Of a DNA stretch of 64,000 nucleotides, positions 1-8,009 are shown one piece after another. Every line of letters starts with the position of its first letter. The first letter of the stretch is position 1. The notes beneath the pieces are model-generated. The model ran no database searches. It saw only the letters and a program-made list of their open reading frames with translations, and had not been told where the DNA came from. Origin of the DNA: CAZEDM01 sp964511075 (GTDB lineage Bacteria > Zixibacteria > MSB-5A5 > RBG-16-43-9); the NCBI GenBank assembly GCA_964511075.1, contig CAZEDM010000004.1, positions 1-64,000 of the forward strand, read 5' to 3'. The position numbers were made by a program, and so were the translations under genes.

Positions 1-34
1 GGGGGACCTGGCAAGCACTGAATTAGTCTTTAAT

Positions 35-86
35 GGAGTGTAAAGCTTTAGCTTTACTATCTGATAAACCTAAAGGTTTATACTCC
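35..86. repeat. two-hairpin intergenic palindromic element
   Basis: The element starts with GGAGTGTAAA and ends with a near-complement, TTTATACTCC. Inside are two short hairpins, one built on TAAAGC/GCTTTA and one on TAAACC/GGTTTA. A nearly identical copy lies at 3076-3127 and a half copy at 1420-1442. The ends can pair with each other or each arm can fold locally. It lies just past the 3' end of der. No coding potential is seen. Function unknown. Confidence 0.7.
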
Positions 87-92
87 GGTCGT

Positions 93-1400
93 TCATTCTC
101 TCTTGTTCACCTTTATCCTCAGGGGGCAGCCTGCAAAACCAAAATGCTCCCTGATTTTGTTCTCTAAGTATTTGAGATAAGGTTTTTTCAAAAGGTCCGG
201 ATAATTGCAAAAGAAAACGAAGGTCGGGGGCATGATATCGGTTTGGGTGCAATAGTAGATTTTCACGTATCTTCCCTTGACTGCGGAAGGCGGCTGTTTT
301 TTTATCTCAGCCTCCAGTATTTTATTAAGCTCGTTGGTGGGTATCCTTTTCCTTCTCTCCAGGTAAATCTCCTTCACCAGCTCCATCATCTTCCTCACCC
401 TCTGCCCGGTTTTGGCTGAGATGAAGCTAACCGGCACGAAATCCAAAAAAGGAGCATACGACTTTATCCATTTGGTATAATAATCAGCAGACTTGTTTTC
501 CTTTTCTATCATATCCCATTTATTCACCCCGATCACCAGCCCTTTCCACATATCTATGACCTCTGTGGCGATCTTCAGATCCTGGTTGATCAGACCTGCA
601 GGGGCTTCTGTCAGTAGCAGACACACGTCTGCTCTTTGAATCGACCTTAAGGTCCTGAGGGTGATGTAATACTCTAGGTCATCTTTGACCCTGGTTCTTT
701 TTCTCAAACCCGCAGTGTCGATCAGGATGAAATCGTCTTCTTCTATTCTGACTCTGGAATCGATCGAATCCCTGGTGGTGCCCGGGGTCTGGCTGACCAC
801 TAATTTCTGCTCACCCAGAAGGGTATTCACGAAAGTGGATTTGCCTACGTTAGGCCTGCCTATCACTGCCACCTTGATCCCCTTTTCCTCTTCCGGCTTG
901 ACCTCAGGTAAAAGCCTGGATATCTCCTCCAGAAGCTCGGTTGCGTTTCTGCCGTTTTCCGCAGATATCGGATAAGGCTCGCCCAACCCTAATCTGGCAA
1001 GAGAATGCGCTTCCAGCTCTTCCTTCTGGTTGTCAGCTTTATTTGCCACCAGAAAAACTTTTTTATCGGACTTCCTCAGCTTCCTGGCGATCTCCAGGTC
1101 TATTTCCTGGGCACCGACCTTGTTGTCTACCAAAAACAGGATTATGTCAGCCTCATCCATTGCGCTTTCCGCCTGGGCTTTTACCTGTTTCTCCAGCTCG
1201 TCTTTTGTCGAAGGCAGAAGCCCTCCGGTATCCACCAGGTAAAAGCTTTTGTCGTTCCAGGTGCAGGTGGCATAATTCCTGTCCCTGGTCACGCCGGCCC
1301 TGTTATCCACCACTGCCAGTCTTTTCTTGAGCAGCCGGTTGAAAAGCGTGGATTTCCCCACGTTAGGCCTGCCGATTATTGCAACGATAGGTAGGGACAT
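93..1400 (-). CDS. der: ribosome biogenesis GTPase Der (EngA)
   Basis: Der is a cytoplasmic GTPase with two tandem G domains that helps assemble the 50S ribosomal subunit. The first G1 motif GRPNVGKST begins at residue 10 and a second identical GRPNVGKST opens the second G domain near residue 180. NKWD-type G4 motifs follow in domain 2, and the last ~85 residues form the KH-like domain. Length 435 aa matches the family. The ATG at 1400 gives a start with the first G domain placed as usual. The gene lies downstream of a DUF512 protein on the same strand, a pairing I know from many bacterial genomes; the 136-base gap is filled with palindromes. Confidence 0.97.
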   Translation of the reverse strand: MSLPIVAIIGRPNVGKSTLFNRLLKKRLAVVDNRAGVTRDRNYATCTWNDKSFYLVDTGGLLPSTKDELEKQVKAQAESAMDEADIILFLVDNKVGAQEIDLEIARKLRKSDKKVFLVANKADNQKEELEAHSLARLGLGEPYPISAENGRNATELLEEISRLLPEVKPEEEKGIKVAVIGRPNVGKSTFVNTLLGEQKLVVSQTPGTTRDSIDSRVRIEEDDFILIDTAGLRKRTRVKDDLEYYITLRTLRSIQRADVCLLLTEAPAGLINQDLKIATEVIDMWKGLVIGVNKWDMIEKENKSADYYTKWIKSYAPFLDFVPVSFISAKTGQRVRKMMELVKEIYLERRKRIPTNELNKILEAEIKKQPPSAVKGRYVKIYYCTQTDIMPPTFVFFCNYPDLLKKPYLKYLENKIREHFGFAGCPLRIKVNKRE

Positions 1401-1419
1401 ATTTTTAAAGATTTCAATT

Positions 1420-1520
1420 GGAGTGTAAACCTTTAGGTTTACTATCCGTGACCGTCAGGTCCCCTGACCTGACGGAAAATTTCTGATACTTCTCCTTGCC
1501 AGGTCGGGGGACCTGGCAAG
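1420..1520. repeat. cluster of three intergenic palindromes
   Basis: Three inverted repeats are stacked here. They are a half copy of the GGAGTGTAAACC/GGTTTAC element (1420-1442), a CCGTCAGG/CCTGACGG palindrome (1452-1475) and CTTGCCAGGT/ACCTGGCAAG with a GC-rich loop (1495-1520). The last core also occurs at 1-17 and, mirrored, at 3174-3200. They fill the gap between the DUF512 gene and der. Confidence 0.7.
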
Positions 1521-1536
1521 CACTAAAAGGATTCCG

Positions 1537-2838
1537 CTACAAAGATTTTTCCTTTGATAAAATATTCAGCAAAGAATCGACCAGATCATAAGAGCCTTGT
1601 ATGATTCTCACTCCTGATTTTCTTTCTATATCCTTGGGCTTAAAATCATCCAGGAAAAACCCGTCTGCATTCAGGCAGTTCGGCGGAAGGAGGGACAGTT
1701 CTTTTATTCCTTTGGCTTTTAAAGTTCCGAGTATATCCCCGCCGCTCAGAAGCCCGCTGACACTTACGCTTTCTCCGAGAAAGTTATTTTTAACCGGTAT
1801 TAAGTCGACTTTTAGGTTCTTTATTTTCTTCAGTCTTTTGAGAATGTGACCGCTCATGAATTTATATGCCAGTTCCCCGGTTACCAGGGTCAAGCTGAAT
1901 TCATGCTCAAGACTTTTCGGCAACAGCTTTTCTTTTCTTTTGAAATCGTCCAGGAATTTCCTAACCAAGCCAACTCCGTTTTCTATCTGGCAGAACTCAT
2001 CATAATATTTTGTCGGGGGTATGTCAAGCTCAGCTAAAAGATAAAATTCGTCTGCGGCATATACAAAATTGGAGCTGAATTTCTTCCTGAACCCGCCCTG
2101 CCATTTCTCGACTTGCTTTATCAGATTTTTCGAATACACCTTGTCAACCGGTTTCAAATTGGGCAAGCCTTTTCTGAATTTGGTCAGCCCCACCGGCACT
2201 ATGGCTAAGGATTTCACCCAAGGGTAAAATGACGAAAGCTCCTTCACCGATTTTCCCAGATACGCACCGTCGTTTACTCCCGGGCACAGGACTATCTGGG
2301 TATGCAGCTCTATCCTGTTCTCCGCAAACTTCCGTATCAAAGGCATAATCTCCGGAATTTTCCGGTTGCCCAGCATCTTTTTCCTGAGCGGTTCGTCCGT
2401 GGTATGAACGGAGATATACAGGGGACTTAACCTCTGGGTAATTATTCTCCGGAAATCCTTTTTTGAGAGATTGGTCAGGGTGATGAAATTGCCGTGCAGG
2501 AAAGAAAGCCTGTAATCCTCGTCTTTGAAATACAGGGGCTTCCTTAATCCTCTGGGCAGCTGGTCCACGAAGCAGAAGATGCATTTATTGCCGCATCCTC
2601 TGTATCTTTTTTCCTCGAAGGCTATCCCTAAATCCTGATCCGGTCTTTTGTTTATCCTGATTTTTTTTATCCTGCCGGACTTATCCCTGATTTTGAGATT
2701 TAACTTCTCCTCGCTCGAGTAAAATTTGAAGTCGATTAAGTCCCTGACCGGATTGCCGTTTATCTCCAGGATTTCGTCCCCGGGCAGGATAGGATATCTT
2801 TGGGCTACGCTTTTGTTTTCAACCGACTTTACTTTCAT
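1537..2838 (-). CDS. DUF512 family PDZ/radical SAM-type FeS protein
   Basis: A predicted cytoplasmic iron-sulfur protein of the DUF512 family, with no firmly established reaction. The first ~60 residues form a PDZ-like module (PGDEILEINGNPVRDL). A CxxxCxxC cluster motif follows at C82, C86 and C89 (GCGNKCIFCFVDQLP), typical of radical SAM 4Fe-4S binding, and then the long DUF512 C-terminal half. Length 433 aa is normal. It is encoded upstream of der on the same strand, a common neighbourhood. Family assignment is secure, function is not. Confidence 0.9.
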   Translation of the reverse strand: MKVKSVENKSVAQRYPILPGDEILEINGNPVRDLIDFKFYSSEEKLNLKIRDKSGRIKKIRINKRPDQDLGIAFEEKRYRGCGNKCIFCFVDQLPRGLRKPLYFKDEDYRLSFLHGNFITLTNLSKKDFRRIITQRLSPLYISVHTTDEPLRKKMLGNRKIPEIMPLIRKFAENRIELHTQIVLCPGVNDGAYLGKSVKELSSFYPWVKSLAIVPVGLTKFRKGLPNLKPVDKVYSKNLIKQVEKWQGGFRKKFSSNFVYAADEFYLLAELDIPPTKYYDEFCQIENGVGLVRKFLDDFKRKEKLLPKSLEHEFSLTLVTGELAYKFMSGHILKRLKKIKNLKVDLIPVKNNFLGESVSVSGLLSGGDILGTLKAKGIKELSLLPPNCLNADGFFLDDFKPKDIERKSGVRIIQGSYDLVDSLLNILSKEKSL

Positions 2839-2877
2839 TTTCTCTTAAGACCCATGCTTGAAATAACCAATAAAAAA

Positions 2878-2949
2878 AGCGGGCGAAGGGAGTTGAACCC
2901 TCGACGTCAAGCTTGGGAAGCTTGCATTCTACCGCTGAATTACACCCGC
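2878..2949 (-). tRNA. tRNA-Gly (anticodon CCC)
   Basis: Read on the minus strand, the sequence folds as a tRNA. The acceptor stem is GCGGGTG with CGCCCGC (one G-U pair). The anticodon stem is CAAGC/GCTTG around loop TTCCCAA, giving anticodon CCC for glycine codon GGG. The T-arm is GAGGG-TTCAACT-CCCTT and the discriminator base is U. No CCA is encoded. A run of seven T residues starts at the 3' end (2872-2878), so it may act in transcription termination. A good promoter sits immediately upstream. Confidence 0.93.
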
Positions 2950-2960
2950 TTTAGTCTGTA

Positions 2961-2991
2961 ATTATATATAACTTGCGAAATTCACTGTCAA
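2961..2991 (-). promoter_or_regulatory. sigma-70-type promoter of tRNA-Gly
   Basis: On the minus strand a perfect TTGACA (2986-2991) is followed after 17 to 19 bases by overlapping TATATA/TATAAT hexamers (2961-2968). Transcription would start within about 10 bases of the mature tRNA 5' end. Confidence 0.7.
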
Positions 2992-3008
2992 GAAAATTTT
3001 CCTTAGCT

Positions 3009-3242
3009 GTAGGTCGACCATGTCCGACGGACTGGTCGACATTTGGATTTGTCAAGCCTGACCTACATATCCACTGGAGTGTAAAGCTTTAGCTTTACGT
3101 TTTAGTAAACCTGAAGGTTTACACTCCCAATCGTATCCCCGCGTTGCCCTAAAACCCGGGGAAAGCTTCAGTGTATGCCAAGTCCCCCGACCTGGCATTT
3201 CCGTAGAGACAGCTTCGTCGGGTCAGGGGACCCAACGACCAC
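3009..3242. repeat. tract of intergenic palindromes including a dumbbell element
   Basis: A gene-free tract between tRNA-Gly and the FBP aldolase/phosphatase gene. It holds GTAGGTC...GACCTAC (3009-3066), a full copy of the two-hairpin GGAGTGTAAA element (3076-3127), a TGCCAAGT/ACCTGGCA-type inverted repeat (about 3174-3200) and a CGTCGGGTC/GACCCAACG palindrome (about 3209-3235). The last core recurs at 18893-18918. No open reading frame is supported. Confidence 0.65.
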
Positions 3243-3259
3243 CATAAGGTCTTCCCTAT

Positions 3260-4366
3260 TTATTTTCTCACTACGAATTTCTTATCCAGCTCTTTCAGCT
3301 TCTCCACTATCCCGCCGTATTCCAGTTCCGAATAAGGCAGCATGGCACAGCCGGAAAATCCCTGGCGCCGCATATCTATTGCTTTCTGGGAGACTATATT
3401 TCTGACGTAATCCCAAAAAGGCTGGTCAAAGGCATCTGCCGGCTCGGTCAGTATCCCCTCCTTCATAGAGAAAGCCTGGGCGGAAACCACCGGTGGCCCG
3501 TCAAAGAAAGAGATAGGAGAGTTAGCCTTTACCGGCATCAGGGGACCGGTATGGCTGCCTCTCATAAAGCCCGCCACGTAATGCCCTATGCCGTAGGGAG
3601 ACAATATCTCGCCGGTTGCAGGAAAGCTTCCCTGAACACGCACCAGACAAACCGGGTCATCCTTGCCCGTGTATTTACCTGCGATGTTGTGCAGCCTGGT
3701 AGTGCTGATCGAAGCTGCCTGCTCACCACTATTTCTCGAATGGATAGACTCGACCACGAATCTCTGGTTATCTCTTAGAAGGGCGGCGATATCGTAAATG
3801 CCCTCCGGAGCGTTAAGCTCGATCACCCTGTCAGCGTCTACATGCTCCACATCCATTATGGTAAACTTAAAACCCTTGGCCATTCCGGGCGAAAGCAGAA
3901 GCCCGGCGTTATGCATCGGGTCGGCAAAGCTCAGGTACAGCGGCAGATTATAGGCGCCAGGATCGGTTTTATCCGCGGCGAAGAAAAGAAAAGACTCGTT
4001 CGGCCTTTCCTCGATCTCCATCTCAGCCACGGCCGGTCCCATACCCTTCACATTCCCGGAAAAGGCATCCTTCAGAAGGTCCTGCCCCGCACCATACAGT
4101 CCCTGTTTTTTTGCCACGTTTGTTCCAGCCACAAAAGCATCCCAGGTCAGTTTATGAATCTCGGAACTCTCCTTCCCCTTCGTATGAGTCAAAAGTAAGG
4201 CAATATCGTCTCCGGTAGAGCTGATATAGGAGTCGATAACCAGCCCCTTCTTCAAACCGTTTTCATTGACGAAATCCTTTACGGAGTCCTTTAGCTTCTG
4301 GCTGGGCTTGATATGCCCGCCGATACTACCGACGTCTGCTTTGATTACGCTGATAGTTATTCTCAC
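3260..4366 (-). CDS. bifunctional fructose-1,6-bisphosphate aldolase/phosphatase (archaeal type)
   Basis: This one enzyme condenses the triose phosphates to fructose 1,6-bisphosphate and hydrolyses it to fructose 6-phosphate, making gluconeogenesis effectively one-way. The N-terminus VRITISVIKADVGSIGGH is the family signature and carries the first Mg ligands. Further Asp-rich motifs (SSTGDDIALL, DPGAYNLPLY) follow. I place the start at the GTG ending at 4366, because AAGGAGGG lies a few bases upstream and the product then begins at the signature. That gives 368 aa; upstream in-frame starts add an unrelated tail. The family is typical of archaea and deep-branching thermophilic bacteria. Confidence 0.93.
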   Translation of the reverse strand: MRITISVIKADVGSIGGHIKPSQKLKDSVKDFVNENGLKKGLVIDSYISSTGDDIALLLTHTKGKESSEIHKLTWDAFVAGTNVAKKQGLYGAGQDLLKDAFSGNVKGMGPAVAEMEIEERPNESFLFFAADKTDPGAYNLPLYLSFADPMHNAGLLLSPGMAKGFKFTIMDVEHVDADRVIELNAPEGIYDIAALLRDNQRFVVESIHSRNSGEQAASISTTRLHNIAGKYTGKDDPVCLVRVQGSFPATGEILSPYGIGHYVAGFMRGSHTGPLMPVKANSPISFFDGPPVVSAQAFSMKEGILTEPADAFDQPFWDYVRNIVSQKAIDMRRQGFSGCAMLPYSELEYGGIVEKLKELDKKFVVRK

Positions 4367-4397
4367 CTTTACCCTCCTTGGACGAAAGTTCATTATA

Positions 4398-4426
4398 TAT
4401 AAAATAAATCGGAACCGAAATGTCAA
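4398..4426 (-). promoter_or_regulatory. promoter of FBP aldolase/phosphatase gene
   Basis: On the minus strand TTGACA (4421-4426) is followed at 17 bases by TTTATA (4398-4403), with a further TATATA overlapping two bases downstream. The leader to the GTG start is short. Confidence 0.5.
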
Positions 4427-4890
4427 CTTCAATTTTGTTTTTTTGACCTGGAAAATTTTTAGAAATTTGAGCAGTGGCACCCGCCAACGGCGGGACAACG
4501 TACTCCACTGTAATAACGTAGGGATTCAAAATTTTGAATCCTTACAATCTAAAAATCAGCAGGTTAGGAACCCGCCCCCTACATTCATATCCCCTCCTTT
4601 CTGAGGAAAGGAACAGTTGAAAACCCCGTCAGAGGCGGGAGCAAGGTTGTTTAACTGGACAGGGATTATGCCGCCCATTTTTTACGGTCATGCGTCTTTA
4701 CATTAATAGATCCAGGTTGGGCAAGATGAGTCTACCGGTCATCTCATAAAGGACAGAATCCACCTCAGGCGGGTTCTGTTCCTGCTTTTTCAATTGCTCC
4801 AGTCACCTTGGGTTCTGTGGAAAACGGGAAATACCGGCTGCCTGACCGGCAAATGACCTTTCCCAAATTTTAAAATTCTTCTAATTTTAC

Positions 4891-4919
4891 TTGACAAAGA
4901 TTGTATCTGAGGCTAAATT
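4891..4919 (+). promoter_or_regulatory. promoter of Met-rich lipoprotein gene
   Basis: TTGACA (4891-4896), a 17-base spacer and TAAATT (4914-4919) lie 34 bases upstream of the lipoprotein start codon. A GAGGGAGGTGAG ribosome binding site comes between. Confidence 0.65.
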
Positions 4920-4953
4920 CACTAAAAATTTAACCAGAGGGAGGTGAGAAAAA

Positions 4954-5274
4954 ATGAAGAAACTGCTTATCCTTTTAATCCCGGTACTATTTCTGATCTT
5001 TCTGAGCTGCAGCCAGGAGAAGGCAGTGGAGCGGATGATGCAGAACGAGGAGATCGCCGCTATGGTGATGGCCAAGATGATGGAGAATCCGGATATGAAA
5101 GCCAAGGTTATGGACCAAATGATGCAGGACCCCGAGAGCAAGGAGATGCTGATGAACTCCATAGCCGGCGACAGCACCATGGCTATGACCATGGCTGATA
5201 AGATGATGGCAAACGACTGGTCAAAGGAGATGCTGACCAAGAAGGTGGATGAGGCAAGGAAGAAGAAAAGATAA
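4954..5274 (+). CDS. small methionine-rich lipoprotein
   Basis: I do not recognise a family. The 106-aa product starts with a lipoprotein signal peptide (MKKLLILLIPVLFLIFLSC, lipobox LSC near residue 19), so it should be lipid-anchored outside the cytoplasm. The mature part is short, highly charged and unusually rich in methionine, about one residue in five, with repeated EMM/KMM/QMM pairs in predicted helices. Met-rich exported proteins can bind Cu(I) or act as oxidant sinks, but no direct evidence supports that here. It has its own promoter, a strong AGGGAGGTGAG ribosome binding site and a terminator, so it is probably monocistronic. Confidence 0.85.
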   Translation: MKKLLILLIPVLFLIFLSCSQEKAVERMMQNEEIAAMVMAKMMENPDMKAKVMDQMMQDPESKEMLMNSIAGDSTMAMTMADKMMANDWSKEMLTKKVDEARKKKR

Positions 5275-5321
5275 AAGCTATTCTATCTCTGTAAAGAGAA
5301 AAATTCTTCTTTATCGAACAT

Positions 5322-5360
5322 AAGCGCCATTCCGTGAAAGAAAAGAGATGGCGCTTTTTG
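5322..5360 (+). terminator. intrinsic terminator of the Met-rich lipoprotein gene
   Basis: A perfect 9-bp stem, AAGCGCCAT (5322-5330) with ATGGCGCTT (5348-5356), is followed by a T run. It lies about 50 bases after the lipoprotein stop codon. Confidence 0.8.
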
Positions 5361-5450
5361 ATTTTTATAGAATATCTTAAAATCAGTTAGTAGACTTCAT
5401 AATCCTTACCTCTGGAGAATCTCTACCTCCTGCACGATTACTTGCTATTT

Positions 5451-7619
5451 TTAGTCCTCACAGGGTGCTGGTCCTCCCTTGAAAAGGTAATTTATTAAGT
5501 AGACAATATCAGACAGGGAGACGTTGCCGTCGTAATTGGCATCTCCCGAATGCAGGGGCTCAGGCGCGGAACCCTGTTTGAAAAGATAGTTTATGAGGTA
5601 GACTATGTCGCTCAGGCTGACGTTATCATCCGAATTCGTATCTCCCCGTATGAAATCAAGTCCCACAGCCACCCTTATCCTTTTGCTCCAGATGCTCTCC
5701 TGATTCTGAGCGTCCCTGGCTTTTGCTTTATAGTAATAGACGTCCGAACACTTCCTGGAGACAAAATAACTCTTCTGATCCAGGCTGTCAGCCAGAAGAA
5801 CACTGGCCTGAAAACGGGTCAGGGGATAGACGTCGTCAAGGTAAAACCCCTTTTCGTAGAATATCTCGTCGGTTACGTAGTAGAAACCCAAAAGAACATC
5901 CTGGTAGGCAAACTGGCTCAGGTCAAAAATTCCCTCTATCCAGCCCCCGGAGCTCCCGGTGATACCGTTTCCCAGGTTCATTCCATTAGGGTCTTCCTCG
6001 GTAGTGATATTTCCCGCTATGGCCTGGAAGTCCATTCCATCCAGTGATACGACTACATACAGGTAATCCCATCCCTCCTCCATACTGTAATCGCACCAGA
6101 AGCTCAGCGTGTCCCCCGGCTGAATGGAGATGAAATCCGATGTGACAAGATAATTATTCAAGTCATTGCCTGAGCCCGAATAGAAGGAGTGGGCAGGCGA
6201 GTAGCTTTCTGTCGTGGTCAAGGTAAATCCTGACATATCCCAGCCGGAGGTTCCGCTCTCACCATCGAAGGTCTGGGTAACCGGGTCCTTAAGTTCCATC
6301 AGGGAGTAGCTGGCAGCCGGATTACGGGTATCCGGATGCACCCAGCTCAAGGTGAAGCTGTCAGCAGTTACGCTGTCGATCTCAGTCAAAACCGGCGGCT
6401 CTGGCGGCAGAAGAACGTAGGGATTTCCGGCTAAGGAGGCAATGAAAAGATTAGTTTCCAGCATTTGCTCGCATAAATAGGGTATCCAGGATGGGTCAGG
6501 CCAGAAGCCGTCATACTCATCTCCCACCTCCGGGGTGAAGCTGAAGATTTTATTTTTCTCGGTTTGCTCTCCGTACATCCAGTCATCCGCATCACCGTTG
6601 GTAAGATATAATGCCCAGCCTGGTCCAGCCGTATATCCGGTTAGAACGGCAACGCTGTCCCCTATCGATTTGAGCAGCTTGTGGTCCGGCGTGTAAAGGT
6701 AATCGTAGCCCCAGGGATAGAGGAAATATTCTCCGTAGGAATGATAGTTCAAAGCCAGGACGAAATTAGAGGAATCGCATAGTGCTCTTATGACCTGTGT
6801 CTCCGGTTCCGAAAAGGCACCAGTGCCCCTGTAGGTCTCCGAACTCGTGCCGGGCGAGGAACCAACATTGTCATACCCCCACATGTAACCGTAGTTACGG
6901 TTCAAATCCACACCGTAGGAGCCATTCCCGTTATCTCTTCTGTTCTTCCTCCACATGCCGCCGCCATTCGGGTAGTTCTGCCGGTTGAATTCATAACCAT
7001 CCGGATTGATTATGGGGACAAACCATAGTTCTCTGTTATCCACCAGATAGGTAGCTGTAGAGTCGTAGCCATAGTTGCCCAACAGAAACCACATAAAATA
7101 GAGCAAAACCTCGATCCCGATAGGCTCCCGGGCGTGAATCAGGGCATTGTAGAAAACTTCCGGCTCATCTTCCTTCAGCTCTGGATTGTCCGAGATCTTC
7201 ATACCCCAGATAGGTCTTCCCTGCAGGGAGTAACCGACGGTAAGCTTGGAAGTAGTTATGTCCGGATACAGGCTATGTATGGAATCTAACTCAGCCCCTG
7301 TCTCCCCGTAGGTATGATAGCCTCCCATATCCACAGCCTTTTTCATCCTTTTCTGGTAATAAAGAGTCAGATCATCTATTACCACCTCAACCTGATAACC
7401 CTCTGCCCTGAGCTTTTCCACCTCAGCCGAATCCGTCACTATGTCCAGATATCTACCGTACTTCAAATAAGCCCTATCCAAATCCAGGCTTAAGACCTTT
7501 CTCATCTCCGATTTATCCTTGAAATGTATGCGTGCCTGCATATACCTCTCAGCATAGACCCGAGAACAAAGGCTCAAGCCGAAGAAAAGAAACAGACAGA
7601 ATTTTATGTATTTTATCAT
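5451..7619 (-). CDS. exported M14 zinc carboxypeptidase with C-terminal dockerin
   Basis: A secreted metallocarboxypeptidase that would remove C-terminal residues from peptides. I place the start at the ATG ending at 7619 (AAAAAGGAGAGAAG upstream, then a hydrophobic signal peptide MIKYIKFCLFLFFGLSL), giving 722 aa. The M14 core shows the HARE zinc motif (H162, E165), NPDGYE, WRKNRR and GVDLNRN. A downstream ALNYHSYGE supplies the third zinc ligand and FTPEVGDE the catalytic Glu region. A Fn3-like segment, a jelly-roll-like module and two dockerin repeats (SLSDIVYLINYLFK twice) follow. It is one of several dockerin proteins in the window. Confidence 0.93.
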   Translation of the reverse strand: MIKYIKFCLFLFFGLSLCSRVYAERYMQARIHFKDKSEMRKVLSLDLDRAYLKYGRYLDIVTDSAEVEKLRAEGYQVEVVIDDLTLYYQKRMKKAVDMGGYHTYGETGAELDSIHSLYPDITTSKLTVGYSLQGRPIWGMKISDNPELKEDEPEVFYNALIHAREPIGIEVLLYFMWFLLGNYGYDSTATYLVDNRELWFVPIINPDGYEFNRQNYPNGGGMWRKNRRDNGNGSYGVDLNRNYGYMWGYDNVGSSPGTSSETYRGTGAFSEPETQVIRALCDSSNFVLALNYHSYGEYFLYPWGYDYLYTPDHKLLKSIGDSVAVLTGYTAGPGWALYLTNGDADDWMYGEQTEKNKIFSFTPEVGDEYDGFWPDPSWIPYLCEQMLETNLFIASLAGNPYVLLPPEPPVLTEIDSVTADSFTLSWVHPDTRNPAASYSLMELKDPVTQTFDGESGTSGWDMSGFTLTTTESYSPAHSFYSGSGNDLNNYLVTSDFISIQPGDTLSFWCDYSMEEGWDYLYVVVSLDGMDFQAIAGNITTEEDPNGMNLGNGITGSSGGWIEGIFDLSQFAYQDVLLGFYYVTDEIFYEKGFYLDDVYPLTRFQASVLLADSLDQKSYFVSRKCSDVYYYKAKARDAQNQESIWSKRIRVAVGLDFIRGDTNSDDNVSLSDIVYLINYLFKQGSAPEPLHSGDANYDGNVSLSDIVYLINYLFKGGPAPCED

Positions 7620-7675
7620 CTTCTCTCCTTTTTCTAAGAATATACGTTTCAGAAAATAATTAGTTTCCGTCAAAT

Positions 7676-7703
7676 AATTTAAACACGGCTTTGATTTTGT
7701 CAA
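7676..7703 (-). promoter_or_regulatory. promoter of M14 carboxypeptidase gene
   Basis: On the minus strand TTGACA (7698-7703), a 16-base spacer and TAAATT (7676-7681) lie about 55 bases upstream of the chosen start. This supports the shorter protein. Confidence 0.6.
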
Positions 7704-7866
7704 GATGATTGAATCCGCCCCTTTAATTAACACCCTATCTGGACCTTCAATCTCCTTTGGAAAATTTACCCCAGGCACTTAATCACAGATTTTTGCCAAA
7801 GGTGCCGACTGCTGCCGAAAGGGGACGAAATCCACCTGGGATAGTATGAAAAAGCTTATTTTAAGC

Positions 7867-7894
7867 TTGACAAGATGAAAAAGTATCATATATT
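7867..7894 (+). promoter_or_regulatory. promoter of cohesin-like/Fn3 protein gene
   Basis: TTGACA (7867-7872), a 16-base spacer and TATATT (7889-7894) lie about 115 bases upstream of the chosen ATG at 8010. Confidence 0.6.
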
Positions 7895-8009
7895 TAATTG
7901 TAGCCTCGTACTTTGACCACATATAGAAAACCGAGAGCAAGAATTGAAAAAACCACCTTTTCGTTTTTTAAAAACACAAGACCAAGCTAACCCCAAAAAG
8001 GAGGTATGC

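Larger units (their letters stand above)
4367..4953. other. intergenic region between divergent genes
   Basis: This 587-base gap separates the minus-strand FBP aldolase/phosphatase gene from the plus-strand lipoprotein. It holds promoters for both, a palindrome at 4518-4545 (GTAGGGATTC with its near-complement) and a long imperfect hairpin with CAGAATCC/GGGTTCTG arms at about 4747-4771. I see no supported gene in it. Confidence 0.6.
7620..8009. other. intergenic region between divergent surface-protein genes
   Basis: This 390-base region lies between the M14 carboxypeptidase gene and the Fn3 protein gene. It contains a promoter for each direction and no supported gene. In-frame codons extending both neighbours into this region lack signal peptide features and are not used. 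Confidence 0.6.

Noticed and set aside
93..1400. Opposite-strand frames over der, the Fn3 gene and other long genes
   Set aside because: They lack ribosome binding sites and family motifs and simply mirror well-supported genes.
4367..4498. N-terminal extension of FBP aldolase/phosphatase
   Set aside because: The family begins at the VRITISVIKADVG block. The GTG at 4366 has AAGGAGGG upstream, and the promoter lies inside the proposed extension.
7620..7778. N-terminal extension of the M14 carboxypeptidase
   Set aside because: The extra 53 residues would bury the signal peptide, and a promoter lies at 7676-7703 within this stretch.
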